From assembly GCA_015487905.1 (NCBI GenBank), contig WFOX01000102.1, positions 1 to 12,838 of the forward strand: DNA of 12,838 nucleotides. Reading direction: 5' to 3'. This document shows positions 1 through 6,387 of this stretch, piece after piece (the stretch's first letter is position 1; each line of letters starts with the position of its first letter). Source of the stretch: Mariprofundales bacterium (GTDB lineage Bacteria; Pseudomonadota; Zetaproteobacteria; Mariprofundales; S012-25). The notes beneath the pieces were generated by a model, which did no database searches, was not told the origin of the DNA, and saw only the letters and a list, made by a program, of their open reading frames with translations. Both the position numbers and the translations under genes were made by a program.

Positions 1-614
1 CTGCGCTTGTCGGCCAAAAGCCCATAGGCGTGCGGATGCGGCGAAAGCCCCACTTTCCCTTCCAGATAAGCACGGCGCACAGACGCAAGCGCAGGCTTCT
101 CCAGATAAAAATCCGTGCAGCGGTTGTAGATGCCGTCCAAGCGCAGGCCGTCCTTCACAAGCCTTCCTTCGTCATCGGCTGCAATCTCCTGCGGCTCCGC
201 CAGGCACGCCTTGCGACCGAAGCGCTGCAAAAGCGCTGCATAGGCCTGCATCTCGGGAAGCATCGGTTGCGCAGCTAGGTTCTCATCCATGATCGCGATC
301 GTGCGCCACGCTCGTGGAAACATCGCCGCAAGGCGCTCCTCCAAGGGCGCATCCCACAAGGGCGGCTGCGAAAGCCACTTCCCATCCCAAAACAACCCGC
401 CTGCGTTCGTGTTCACTTCAATGAGCGCTACCCGCCCCTCGCGCAGATGGAAGTCGTAGCCCATGAGCACCGACGGATAGCCGGGATCGGGGCGCGCAAC
501 CTCAGGCAACTGCAACGCGCGGGCATACGCGGGCATGCGTGCAAGCCGCTCCAACAGCGCCATCGTGCGGCGCATCGCCGCAAACGCATCCCAAGCAACG
601 GGCACAGGCTCCAT
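1..614 (-). CDS. ATP-grasp-like conserved hypothetical protein (partial, N-terminal 204 residues)
   Basis: The minus strand is open from an ATG at 614 to the left window edge, giving 204 residues with the C-terminus missing. Visible motifs are GYDFHLREG (residues 52-60), IEVNTNAGG (65-73), IYNRCTDFYLE (162-172) and PHPHAYGLLADK (192-203). The acidic-Asn pattern IEVNTN followed by NRxTDFYLE and a downstream ADK resembles a family of uncharacterised proteobacterial proteins related to the ATP-grasp / glutathione synthetase fold, but I recognise the family only loosely and the substrate is unknown. The frame stays open upstream to a TTG at 656, so the protein could be 14 residues longer; neither start has a clear Shine-Dalgarno. 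It is transcribed divergently from rlmN with about 50 bases between them. No signal peptide or membrane segment is visible. I am confident that it is a real gene and unsure of the fold assignment. Confidence 0.7.
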   Translation of the reverse strand, partial: MEPVPVAWDAFAAMRRTMALLERLARMPAYARALQLPEVARPDPGYPSVLMGYDFHLREGRVALIEVNTNAGGLFWDGKWLSQPPLWDAPLEERLAAMFPRAWRTIAIMDENLAAQPMLPEMQAYAALLQRFGRKACLAEPQEIAADDEGRLVKDGLRLDGIYNRCTDFYLEKPALASVRRAYLEGKVGLSPHPHAYGLLADKR

Positions 615-633
615 GAAGCGGGCAAGGGTATCG

Positions 634-666
634 CTTGCGCGTGGTTTCTGACACAATACGCGGGGC
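634..666 (+). promoter_or_regulatory. Possible extended -10 promoter for the rlmN operon
   Basis: In the short gap before rlmN, TG at 649-650, one base, then CACAAT at 652-657 forms an extended -10-like element (4 of 6 matches to TATAAT). No convincing -35 lies at 16-18 bases. If real, transcription would begin only a few bases before the ATG at 667. That would fit the lack of a well-spaced Shine-Dalgarno: GGGG at 662-665 is only one base from the start. Weak evidence. Confidence 0.25.
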
Positions 667-1713
667 ATGAAGAAACCGGAGTTGCTCGGCCAAGACGAAG
701 CGGCGCTTGCGGCCTGGCTTGCCGCGCAGGGGGAGCCGCGCTACCGCGCGCGGCAGGTGTTGGACTGGCTGCGCAAAGGCGTGCTTAACCCCGCGGCGAT
801 GACGAATCTTCCCAAGGCGTTGCGCGCGCGGTTGGCTGAGCAGTTCGTTTGCGACCCGCTCGTCTTGGAAGCGCGCGAGTGTGCGGCGGACGGCGTGCGC
901 AAGTATCGCTTCCGGCTTGCCTCGGGCGCGCGCATAGAGACCGTCCTCATCCCCGAGCGCGAGCGCAGCACCGTGTGCGTGTCTTCCCAAGCGGGCTGCG
1001 TCTATGCATGCCCGTTTTGCCATACGGGCACGCTCGGCTTTCGCGGCAACCTCACGGCGGCCGAGATCCTTGCGCAGATCGCCGCCGTGCAGCGCGATCT
1101 CGCCCGCGATCCGCTGCCTGCGCCTTGGCGCAACGAGATCACGCACATCGTCTTCATGGGCATGGGCGAGCCGCTCGCCAATCTCGCCCATGTGCTTGCC
1201 GCCATCCGCTGGCTTACGGCCCCTTGGGGGCTTGGTATCTCCAAGCGCCGCATCACGGTCTCCACCGTGGGGCTTGTGCCGCAGCTTGCGAGGCTTGGCG
1301 ATGTCGGCGTCAATCTCGCGATTTCGTTGCACGCGGCGCGCGATGAGCTGCGCAACGAGCTTGTGCCCGTCAATCGCAGCTATCCGCTTGCGCGGCTGCG
1401 TGCGGCGCTCAACGCCTATCCGCTTGCGCCCAAGCGGCACATCACCTTGGAGTATGTCTTGCTTGCAGGCATCAACGACCGCAAAGCGGACATGGAGGCG
1501 CTTGTGCGCTTCGTGCGCAAAGGACGCGAGCGCGTGAACCTTATCCCGTTCAACCCCTGGCCCGGCGCGTCTTATGCGCCCACCCCCTTGGCCCGCGCGC
1601 ATGAGATCGCCGCCTGGCTTGTCGCGCAGGGCGTGCGCGCGACCGTGCGCCGCCCGCGCGGGCAAGACATCTTGGCCGCTTGCGGGCAGCTTGCCGCGAA
1701 GGAGGCGGCATGA
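667..1713 (+). CDS. rlmN: Dual-specificity 23S rRNA / tRNA adenine-C2 methyltransferase RlmN
   Basis: This 348-residue radical-SAM enzyme methylates C2 of A2503 in 23S rRNA and A37 of some tRNAs. The cluster motif CVYACPFC puts the three iron-sulfur ligands at C111, C115 and C118. The two mechanistic cysteines are also present: C104 in TVCVSSQAG, seven residues before the first cluster cysteine, and C339 in the C-terminal RGQDILAACGQL. Other family marks are FMGMGEPL (SAM-binding GGEP-like motif) and SLHAARDELRNELVPVNR. It is slightly shorter than the E. coli protein (384). The motif continues as CHTGTLGF, whereas gamma- and betaproteobacterial RlmN usually has an ATG-type sequence there; the HTGT form is more alphaproteobacterial. 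The stop overlaps the mtnP start (ATGA), so the gene heads a long co-directional run. RlmN consumes two SAM per turnover and releases 5'-deoxyadenosine and SAH. Confidence 0.96.
   Translation: MKKPELLGQDEAALAAWLAAQGEPRYRARQVLDWLRKGVLNPAAMTNLPKALRARLAEQFVCDPLVLEARECAADGVRKYRFRLASGARIETVLIPERERSTVCVSSQAGCVYACPFCHTGTLGFRGNLTAAEILAQIAAVQRDLARDPLPAPWRNEITHIVFMGMGEPLANLAHVLAAIRWLTAPWGLGISKRRITVSTVGLVPQLARLGDVGVNLAISLHAARDELRNELVPVNRSYPLARLRAALNAYPLAPKRHITLEYVLLAGINDRKADMEALVRFVRKGRERVNLIPFNPWPGASYAPTPLARAHEIAAWLVAQGVRATVRRPRGQDILAACGQLAAKEAA
1699..1705 (+). promoter_or_regulatory. Ribosome binding site of mtnP
   Basis: AAGGAGG lies four bases before the ATG at 1710, inside the end of rlmN. It selects this start over the in-frame codon 30 bases upstream at 1680, and the ATGA overlap implies translational coupling. 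Confidence 0.75.
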
Positions 1714-2570
1714 AACCGAGGATCGGCGTCATCGGCGGTAGCGGCCTTTATGCCCTTACGGGATATACGGAGCGCGAGCGGCTGCGGCTGGACACACCCT
1801 TCGGCCCCCCCTCGGACGAGCTCGTCGTGCTGGAAGGGGATGCGGCCGAGATCGTGTTTTTGCCGCGGCACGGGCGCGGGCATCGCATCGCGCCGCATGC
1901 GATCAACTACCGCGCCAACATCTTCGCGATGAAGCTTGCGCGCGTGGATTGGCTTGTGTCCGTCTCGGCCGTGGGCTCCTTGCGCGAAGAGATTGCACCC
2001 GGCGACTTCGTGATCGTGGATCAGTTCTTGGACTTCACGCGCGGGCGCCCAAGCAGCTTCTTCGGGGAAGGAATCGTGGCGCATGTGTCCATGGCGGAGC
2101 CTACCTGCCCGCGGCTGCGCGCGGCGCTGCTTGCGGCTGCACGCGCAAGCGGCGCGCATGCGCATGCGTGCGGCACCTATCTTTGCATCCAAGGCCCGCA
2201 GTTTTCCACGCGCGCGGAATCGCACCTGTTTCGCCAGTGGGGCGCCGATGTGATCGGCATGACGAACATGCCCGAGGCGAAGCTCGCGCGCGAAGCGCAG
2301 CTTTGCTATGCCACGCTCGCGATGGCCACGGACTACGATTGCTGGCGTGAAAGCGAAGAGGCGGTGAGCGTGGAGGCCGTGGTGGAGGTGATGCGCCGAA
2401 ACATCGCGCGCGCCATGGATACGCTTGCGCATCTGCCTGCGCACTTGCCGCCAACCTGCGATGCCGGCTGCCGCCATGCGCTTGCCGATGCGGTCATCAC
2501 GGCCGAGAACGCCATGGATGCAAACGCGCAGCGATTGCTCGCCGTGCTGCGCGGGGAGCATGGCGCATGA
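1710..2570 (+). CDS. mtnP: S-methyl-5'-thioadenosine phosphorylase (MTAP)
   Basis: This 286-residue cytosolic enzyme of the PNP/MTAP family phosphorolyses 5'-methylthioadenosine to adenine and methylthioribose-1-phosphate in methionine salvage; many bacterial homologues also accept 5'-deoxyadenosine. Motifs: GVIGGSGLY (residues 6-14, phosphate loop), LPRHGRGHRI (51-60), SAVGSLRE (86-93), QGPQFSTRAE (161-170), GMTNMPEAKLAREA (183-196) and MATDYDCW (205-212). The DYD element (D208, D210) is the adenine-contacting feature that separates MTAP from 6-oxopurine phosphorylases, which carry Asn there. Length is usual for the family. The start at 1710 is fixed by AAGGAGG and overlaps the rlmN stop; the end overlaps the next start (ATGA at 2567). 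No mtnA/mtnB-type genes lie nearby, so the fate of the sugar phosphate is not shown here. Being coupled to a radical-SAM gene suggests by-product recycling, which is an inference. Confidence 0.93.
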   Translation: MKPRIGVIGGSGLYALTGYTERERLRLDTPFGPPSDELVVLEGDAAEIVFLPRHGRGHRIAPHAINYRANIFAMKLARVDWLVSVSAVGSLREEIAPGDFVIVDQFLDFTRGRPSSFFGEGIVAHVSMAEPTCPRLRAALLAAARASGAHAHACGTYLCIQGPQFSTRAESHLFRQWGADVIGMTNMPEAKLAREAQLCYATLAMATDYDCWRESEEAVSVEAVVEVMRRNIARAMDTLAHLPAHLPPTCDAGCRHALADAVITAENAMDANAQRLLAVLRGEHGA

Positions 2571-3322
2571 ACATGCGCTGGGCGGGGTTTGCGCTGCTGC
2601 TCGCTGCGTGCGTAAGCGCGCCGCAGCCGCATGCGGATCGGCACAGGCTTGCCACGATCCACTACCAACTCGGCGTGGACGCCTTGCAAAAGGGCATCCT
2701 GCCGCGCGCCTTTGCCGAGCTGATGGAAGCAAACAAGCTGGAGCCCAATCGGCCCGATGTGCTGGATGCGCTCGCGCTTGCTTGGTGGGCGCGCGGCGAC
2801 TTCCAAAAAGCGGAGTTTTACTTCAAAAAAGCGCTGCGCCATGGCGCAGGCGCGGCTGCGCACACGAACTATGCGGGTCTGCTCAATCGCTTGGGCCGCT
2901 ATGCGGAGGCCGAACGCGAGGCGCGGCGCGCGATCGCCGATCCGCGCTATCCGAACCAGCATCTCGCGCTTTTGAACCTCGGCGATGCGCTCTTCGGGCA
3001 AAAGCGCTATGAAGAGGCGCTCGCCGCCTATCGCGAGGCCGCAAGCTTCGCCCCGGGCGATCCGCGGCCGAAGATCCGCGAAGCGCGCGTGCTGGCCGCA
3101 ACGGGCAAGCGCCACTTCGCACGCGCGATGCTGCTCGCAACAGGCCGCCGCTTCTTGCCGCGCCGCGATGTCGTGGAAATGGTCGTGGATGCGCTCGTGC
3201 AGATGCGGGCCAAAGAAGAGGCCAAGGAGCTGCTCGGCGAGTTCATTGACCGCGCGCAAAGCGACGAGGATCGGGCATGGGCGAAGGACAAGCTTTTGGA
3301 AGTGATGGAACAAAACCGCTGA
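2567..3322 (+). CDS. PilF/PilW-like TPR lipoprotein
   Basis: This 251-residue TPR protein starts with a lipoprotein signal: MNMRWAGFALLLAAC, lipobox LAAC, modified Cys at residue 15, with Val at +2. That indicates outer-membrane anchoring facing the periplasm. About five tetratricopeptide repeats follow, at roughly 30-62, 64-96, 98-130, 134-166 and 168-200, with typical elements such as ALAWWARGDFQKAEFYFKKAL and LGRYAEAEREARRAI. Length, lipobox and position before rodZ match PilF/PilW, the pilotin that helps type IV pilus secretin PilQ reach and assemble in the outer membrane. GGGGAG at 2553-2558 supports the ATG at 2567; an ATG two codons later is possible. The start overlaps the mtnP stop and the end overlaps rodZ by 46 bases. 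No other pilus gene is in the window, so a generic TPR lipoprotein cannot be excluded. Confidence 0.8.
   Translation: MNMRWAGFALLLAACVSAPQPHADRHRLATIHYQLGVDALQKGILPRAFAELMEANKLEPNRPDVLDALALAWWARGDFQKAEFYFKKALRHGAGAAAHTNYAGLLNRLGRYAEAEREARRAIADPRYPNQHLALLNLGDALFGQKRYEEALAAYREAASFAPGDPRPKIREARVLAATGKRHFARAMLLATGRRFLPRRDVVEMVVDALVQMRAKEEAKELLGEFIDRAQSDEDRAWAKDKLLEVMEQNR
3266..3270 (+). promoter_or_regulatory. Ribosome binding site of rodZ
   Basis: GAGGA sits six bases before the ATG at 3277, within the last codons of the PilF-like gene. It supports the long 46-base overlap as genuine; no other ATG or GTG codon follows in frame before the HTH domain. Confidence 0.6.
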
Positions 3323-4167
3323 ACGAATCCCAGGCGCCTGCGCCGAACGGGCCTTCGCGCGAGGAGTTGCAGCGCAGGCTTGGGGAGCTTTTGCGCAGCA
3401 CGCGGCAGCAAAAGAAGCTGCGCGCCGAGGAAGTGGCGGAAAAGCTGCGCATCAGCCGCACCTTCTTGGAGGCTTTGGAGGCCGGCGATTGGGCGCGTTT
3501 GCCGGAAGAGGTCTATGCGCGCGGCTTTGCGCGCCAATACGCGCAATTGCTCGGCATAGAGCGCGAGGCCGAGGAGTTGCTCAAGCAGCTCAAGCATGCG
3601 GACATCCGCCTCACCCCGCCTGCGACCTACCCAAGCGCGCCCACGGTGCCGCCCAAGCGCTGGGCGCAGATCGCGGCCCTAGGCTTCGTGATCGTGCTCG
3701 TGCTTGGGCTTTGGCTGGGCATGAGAAGCCCAGAAAAACCGCCGCCCCCGCCTGTGCCGCCGCCGAGCTTCGTGGAGCCGCAGCCCGCCCCGCCAAAGCC
3801 CGCCCTTTCGCAAACCAAAGAGGCTGCGCAGCCCGCCTCCCCTGCGAGCGCCTTGCCGGCTGCGCAGCCTGCCAAGCGCCATCGGTATGCGGTGGTGGCG
3901 CGCGGCGGCCCGCTTTGGGTGGAGTTTCGCGACCTGCAAGGCGCGCTGCTTGCGCGCAAACTGCTTGCTGATGGAGAGACGCTCAGCGTGGAACAAGAAG
4001 GCCCCGTGCGCGTGCGCGTGGGCGATGCGGCGCGCGCCGAAATCCGCATAGACGACGACATCGTGGTGCCCGCAGGCACGCTTGGGCCTCCCGAGCGCGT
4101 GCGCGAGCGCGTGCTTGAGCCTTCCCAAAAAAGCGGGCAGCGTGCCGCGGCCGATCAGGAGGGGTAA
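3277..4167 (+). CDS. rodZ: RodZ-like cytoskeletal/cell-shape protein (HTH-TM-DUF4115)
   Basis: This 296-residue bitopic inner-membrane protein has the RodZ layout. A cytoplasmic Xre-type HTH_25 domain occupies about residues 30-105 (LGELLRSTRQQ, AEKLRISRTFLEALEAGDW, PEEVYARGFARQYAQLLGI). One membrane segment spans about 129-149 (QIAALGFVIVLVLGLWLGM). A Pro/Ala-rich periplasmic linker (about 152-205) leads to a C-terminal DUF4115-like beta domain (about 209-275: WVEFRDLQGALLARKLLADGE). RodZ links MreB filaments to the peptidoglycan elongation machinery and sets rod shape. The PilF-like gene just upstream matches the common pilF-rodZ order, but the usual downstream ispG is absent, replaced by the pcm-like gene. 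The C-terminal tail after about 275 is charged and probably disordered. GAGGA at 3266 fixes the start. Confidence is high for the family and lower for MreB dependence, since mreB is not in view. Confidence 0.88.
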   Translation: MGEGQAFGSDGTKPLNESQAPAPNGPSREELQRRLGELLRSTRQQKKLRAEEVAEKLRISRTFLEALEAGDWARLPEEVYARGFARQYAQLLGIEREAEELLKQLKHADIRLTPPATYPSAPTVPPKRWAQIAALGFVIVLVLGLWLGMRSPEKPPPPPVPPPSFVEPQPAPPKPALSQTKEAAQPASPASALPAAQPAKRHRYAVVARGGPLWVEFRDLQGALLARKLLADGETLSVEQEGPVRVRVGDAARAEIRIDDDIVVPAGTLGPPERVRERVLEPSQKSGQRAAADQEG

Positions 4168-4848
4168 ATGGCGGTGAAGGTGGACTTTGCGCTCGCGCGG
4201 CGGCGCATGGTGGAAAACCAAATCCGCTGCTGCAAGGTCTTGGATCCGAAGATCGTGGAGCTGTTTGCGACGATGCCGCGCGAGGCGTTCGTGCCTGAGT
4301 CCGTGCGCTCGCTCGCCTACATGGAAGGGCGCGTGCCGCTGCCGCACGGGCAGGAGATGCTGAGCCCCTTGCAGGAGGCGCAAATCCTGCAGGCATTGCG
4401 GCTCACACCTGAGGATCGCGTGCTGGAAATCGGCACGGGCACGGGCTTTTTGACCGCCTTGCTCGCGATGCTTGCGCGCGAGGTCGTAAGCTGCGAAATC
4501 CATGCCGAGCTTGCGGCGCTTGCGCGCGAAAATCTAGCCGCGCACGGCATAGAAAACGCCAAGGTCATTGAGGTCAATGCGATGGATGCGGCGGCGATGG
4601 ACGCGCATCCCGAGCTTGCTGGGCCTTTTGATGCGATCGTGATCGGCGCGGCCGTGCCTGAGGTGCCCGAGCATTTGCTTGCGCGCCTTGCCGAACACGG
4701 GCGGCTCGCGGTGTTTTTGGGCGAGGATCCCGTCGTGCGCTTGGAGCTTTGGGAGCGCAAGGGCGAAAGCTTCATCAAGCTTGGGCTGATGGAGACCTCG
4801 CTGCTTCCCGCTGAGGGGATCAAAAAGCCGCGTGTGCTTGAGTTTTAG
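4168..4848 (+). CDS. pcm: Protein-L-isoaspartate O-methyltransferase family protein
   Basis: This 226-residue SAM-dependent methyltransferase belongs to the PCMT family, which repairs isoaspartyl residues in damaged proteins by carboxyl methylation. The opening RRRMVENQIR (11-20), PREAFVP (37-43) and HGQEMLSP (60-67) are PCMT family marks, and the SAM-binding motif I is VLEIGTGTGF (85-94), followed by an acidic residue in VVSCEIHAE. The canonical SxSAPHM substrate loop is replaced by EMLSPLQEA, leaving a single serine (S66). This and the opening resemble the second PCMT clade of alpha- and betaproteobacteria, whose activity is less certain than that of classical Pcm. AGGAGGGG at 4157-4164 and the TAAATG junction with rodZ make the start unambiguous. 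The end overlaps the mltB-like start by 17 bases. No signal peptide, so cytosolic. The gene symbol is a family label rather than proof of isoaspartyl repair. Confidence 0.82.
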   Translation: MAVKVDFALARRRMVENQIRCCKVLDPKIVELFATMPREAFVPESVRSLAYMEGRVPLPHGQEMLSPLQEAQILQALRLTPEDRVLEIGTGTGFLTALLAMLAREVVSCEIHAELAALARENLAAHGIENAKVIEVNAMDAAAMDAHPELAGPFDAIVIGAAVPEVPEHLLARLAEHGRLAVFLGEDPVVRLELWERKGESFIKLGLMETSLLPAEGIKKPRVLEF

Positions 4849-5815
4849 GCTGCTTTTGCTTTTGCTTTTTGGGCCGGTGTCAGCGCTTGCAAGCGCAAAC
4901 GACCCCTATGCGCAGGCGCGCGCCCAGCTTGCTGAGGAACTTTCCGCGCAAACGGGGCTTGCAGCCGCGCGCATTCATAAGGCGCTTGCGCAGGCGCGCT
5001 TCGTGCCCGAGGTGATCGCGCGCATCACAAGGCCCTATGAGGCGCTTCCTTATCGCGACTATCGGCCCCTGTTCGTGAATGCTTCCCTGATCCGCCAAGG
5101 CCGCGCCTATTTGCGCGCGCACAAAGACGCATTCGCGCGCGCTTGGCATCGCTGGCATGTGGAGCCGGCGCTCATCGCCGCGATCTTGGGCGTGGAAACG
5201 CACTACGGCACCGAAGCGGGGCGCTTCCGCGTGCTGGATGCGCTGTTTACGCTCTCCGTGGGCTATCCGCGCCGCGCGGCCTTTTTCCGCCGCGAGCTCG
5301 GCGCCTTGCTCGTGCTCGCCGACAAAGAGGGATTGGATCCGGCCGTGCTGCGCGGCTCCTATGCCGGCGCCTTCGGGATCACGCAGTTCATCCCCTCTTC
5401 CTATCTCGCCTATGCCGCCGATGGCGACGGCGACGGCAAGCGCGATGTCTGGCATTCGCATGCCGATGCGATCGCAAGTGTCGCGCGCTACTTCCATGCG
5501 CATGGCTGGCGCGCGCATCGGCCCGTGGCCGAATGGCTGCCACGCGATACGAACCCCTCGCTTGCAGGCGATCTTAGGGACTTTCAACCGCTGCGCGCGC
5601 TGCGGCACAAGCTCCCCCGCCTGCACCTGCCCTGGCTTGGCGGCGATCGCGTAGCCGTGCTGCGCTTTGAGACGGATACGGGCGCGCGCCTTGCGCTCGT
5701 GCATCAGAACTTTTATGTGATCACGCGCTGGAACCGCTCCAGCAACTATGCGATGGCCGTGGCGGAGCTGGCCGCGGCATTGGGGTGCAAACGATGCGTC
5801 TGGCCGCGGCCCTAG
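4832..5815 (+). CDS. mltB: Lytic murein transglycosylase B-like protein
   Basis: This 327-residue exported protein cleaves the MurNAc-GlcNAc bond of peptidoglycan with formation of 1,6-anhydroMurNAc. The start is a GTG at 4832 inside the end of pcm, followed by a hydrophobic signal sequence (RLLLLLLFGPVSALASA, residues 6-22) that probably ends after ASA. There is no lipobox, so it looks periplasmic rather than lipid-anchored like E. coli MltB. The catalytic Glu is E122 in LGVETHYGTEAG; SYAGAFGITQFIPSSYLAYA (176-195) is the substrate-groove signature of the family; DGDGDGKRDVW (197-207) matches the EF-hand-like calcium site of Slt35. The Shine-Dalgarno candidate GAGGGG (4813-4818) is 13 bases from the GTG, longer than ideal, so initiation probably depends on coupling to pcm. 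The end overlaps rlpA, giving two peptidoglycan-cleaving enzymes in a row. Confidence 0.92.
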   Translation: MCLSFRLLLLLLFGPVSALASANDPYAQARAQLAEELSAQTGLAAARIHKALAQARFVPEVIARITRPYEALPYRDYRPLFVNASLIRQGRAYLRAHKDAFARAWHRWHVEPALIAAILGVETHYGTEAGRFRVLDALFTLSVGYPRRAAFFRRELGALLVLADKEGLDPAVLRGSYAGAFGITQFIPSSYLAYAADGDGDGKRDVWHSHADAIASVARYFHAHGWRAHRPVAEWLPRDTNPSLAGDLRDFQPLRALRHKLPRLHLPWLGGDRVAVLRFETDTGARLALVHQNFYVITRWNRSSNYAMAVAELAAALGCKRCVWPRP

Positions 5816-6387
5816 CGCTTTTGCTTGCCGCATGCGCGGCGCATCGGCCTGCGCCTGCCGCCACGGGCTTCGTGCAGGAGGGCATCGCCTCGTGGTATGG
5901 GCCGCAGTTTCAGGGCAAGCGCACGGCAAGCGGCGAGATCTTTGACATGCACAAGCTCACCGCCGCGCACCGCACCTTGCCGCTCGGTGCGCGCGTGCGC
6001 GTGATCAACTTGGAAAACGGCCGCAGCGTCATCGTGCGCATCAACGATCGCGGCCCGTTCGTGAAGCAGCGCATCATTGACCTTTCCTATGCGGCGGCCA
6101 AGCGCTTGGGGTTCGTGCACAAAGGAACCGCGCATGTGCGCTTGGAGGTGTTGGAGATGCCCGCCGTGCGCCCAGGCGCCTATGTGCAGCTCGGCGCGTT
6201 TCGCAACCGCCGGCGGGCGCTCGTGCTTTTGCGCCGCTTTGCGCACCTTGGGCCTATGCAGCTTACGCGCGATCCCACACGAGGGGTTTGGCGCGTGCGC
6301 ATCGGCCCCGTCTCAGATGCGCGCGCAGAGAGGCTGCGCGAGGCGCTCGCGCGCGAAGGCATCGCCGCCATCGTCGTGCACGAATGA
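5794..6387 (+). CDS. rlpA: RlpA septal lytic transglycosylase, DPBB-SPOR lipoprotein
   Basis: This 197-residue lipoprotein has lipobox LAAC with Cys14 after a short hydrophobic leader. A double-psi beta-barrel domain spans about residues 27-120 (QEGIASWYGPQFQGKRTASGE, AHRTLPLGARVRV, VRINDRGPF, IDLSYAAAKRLGF), and a C-terminal SPOR domain about 127-197 (GAYVQLGAF, VWRVRIGPVSD). RlpA cleaves glycan strands lacking stem peptides; the SPOR domain brings it to division septa. The residues identified as catalytic in the Pseudomonas enzyme appear conserved: E48, H59 and D85. I chose the ATG at 5794 over the in-frame GTG at 5785, because GGGG at 5782-5785 is then spaced eight bases away and the signal peptide is compact. 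The start overlaps the mltB-like gene by 22 bases, and the stop overlaps the LOG gene (ATGA). Confidence 0.93.
   Translation: MRLAAALALLLAACAAHRPAPAATGFVQEGIASWYGPQFQGKRTASGEIFDMHKLTAAHRTLPLGARVRVINLENGRSVIVRINDRGPFVKQRIIDLSYAAAKRLGFVHKGTAHVRLEVLEMPAVRPGAYVQLGAFRNRRRALVLLRRFAHLGPMQLTRDPTRGVWRVRIGPVSDARAERLREALAREGIAAIVVHE

Noticed and set aside
502..1665. Long open frame of 387 codons on the minus strand, antisense to rlmN
   Set aside because: Composition is Arg/His/Ala-rich with no recognisable motif, and it lies opposite a convincing rlmN with all catalytic residues. Long antisense frames are expected in this GC-rich sequence.
2150..2172. Alternating GCATGCGCATGC-type repeat in mtnP
   Set aside because: Short self-complementary runs of this kind are frequent in this GCGC-rich sequence and fall in ordinary codons.
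4880..5929. 349-codon minus-strand open frame opposite the mltB-like gene
   Set aside because: Shadow of a gene with a clear catalytic motif; no family resemblance in the translation.
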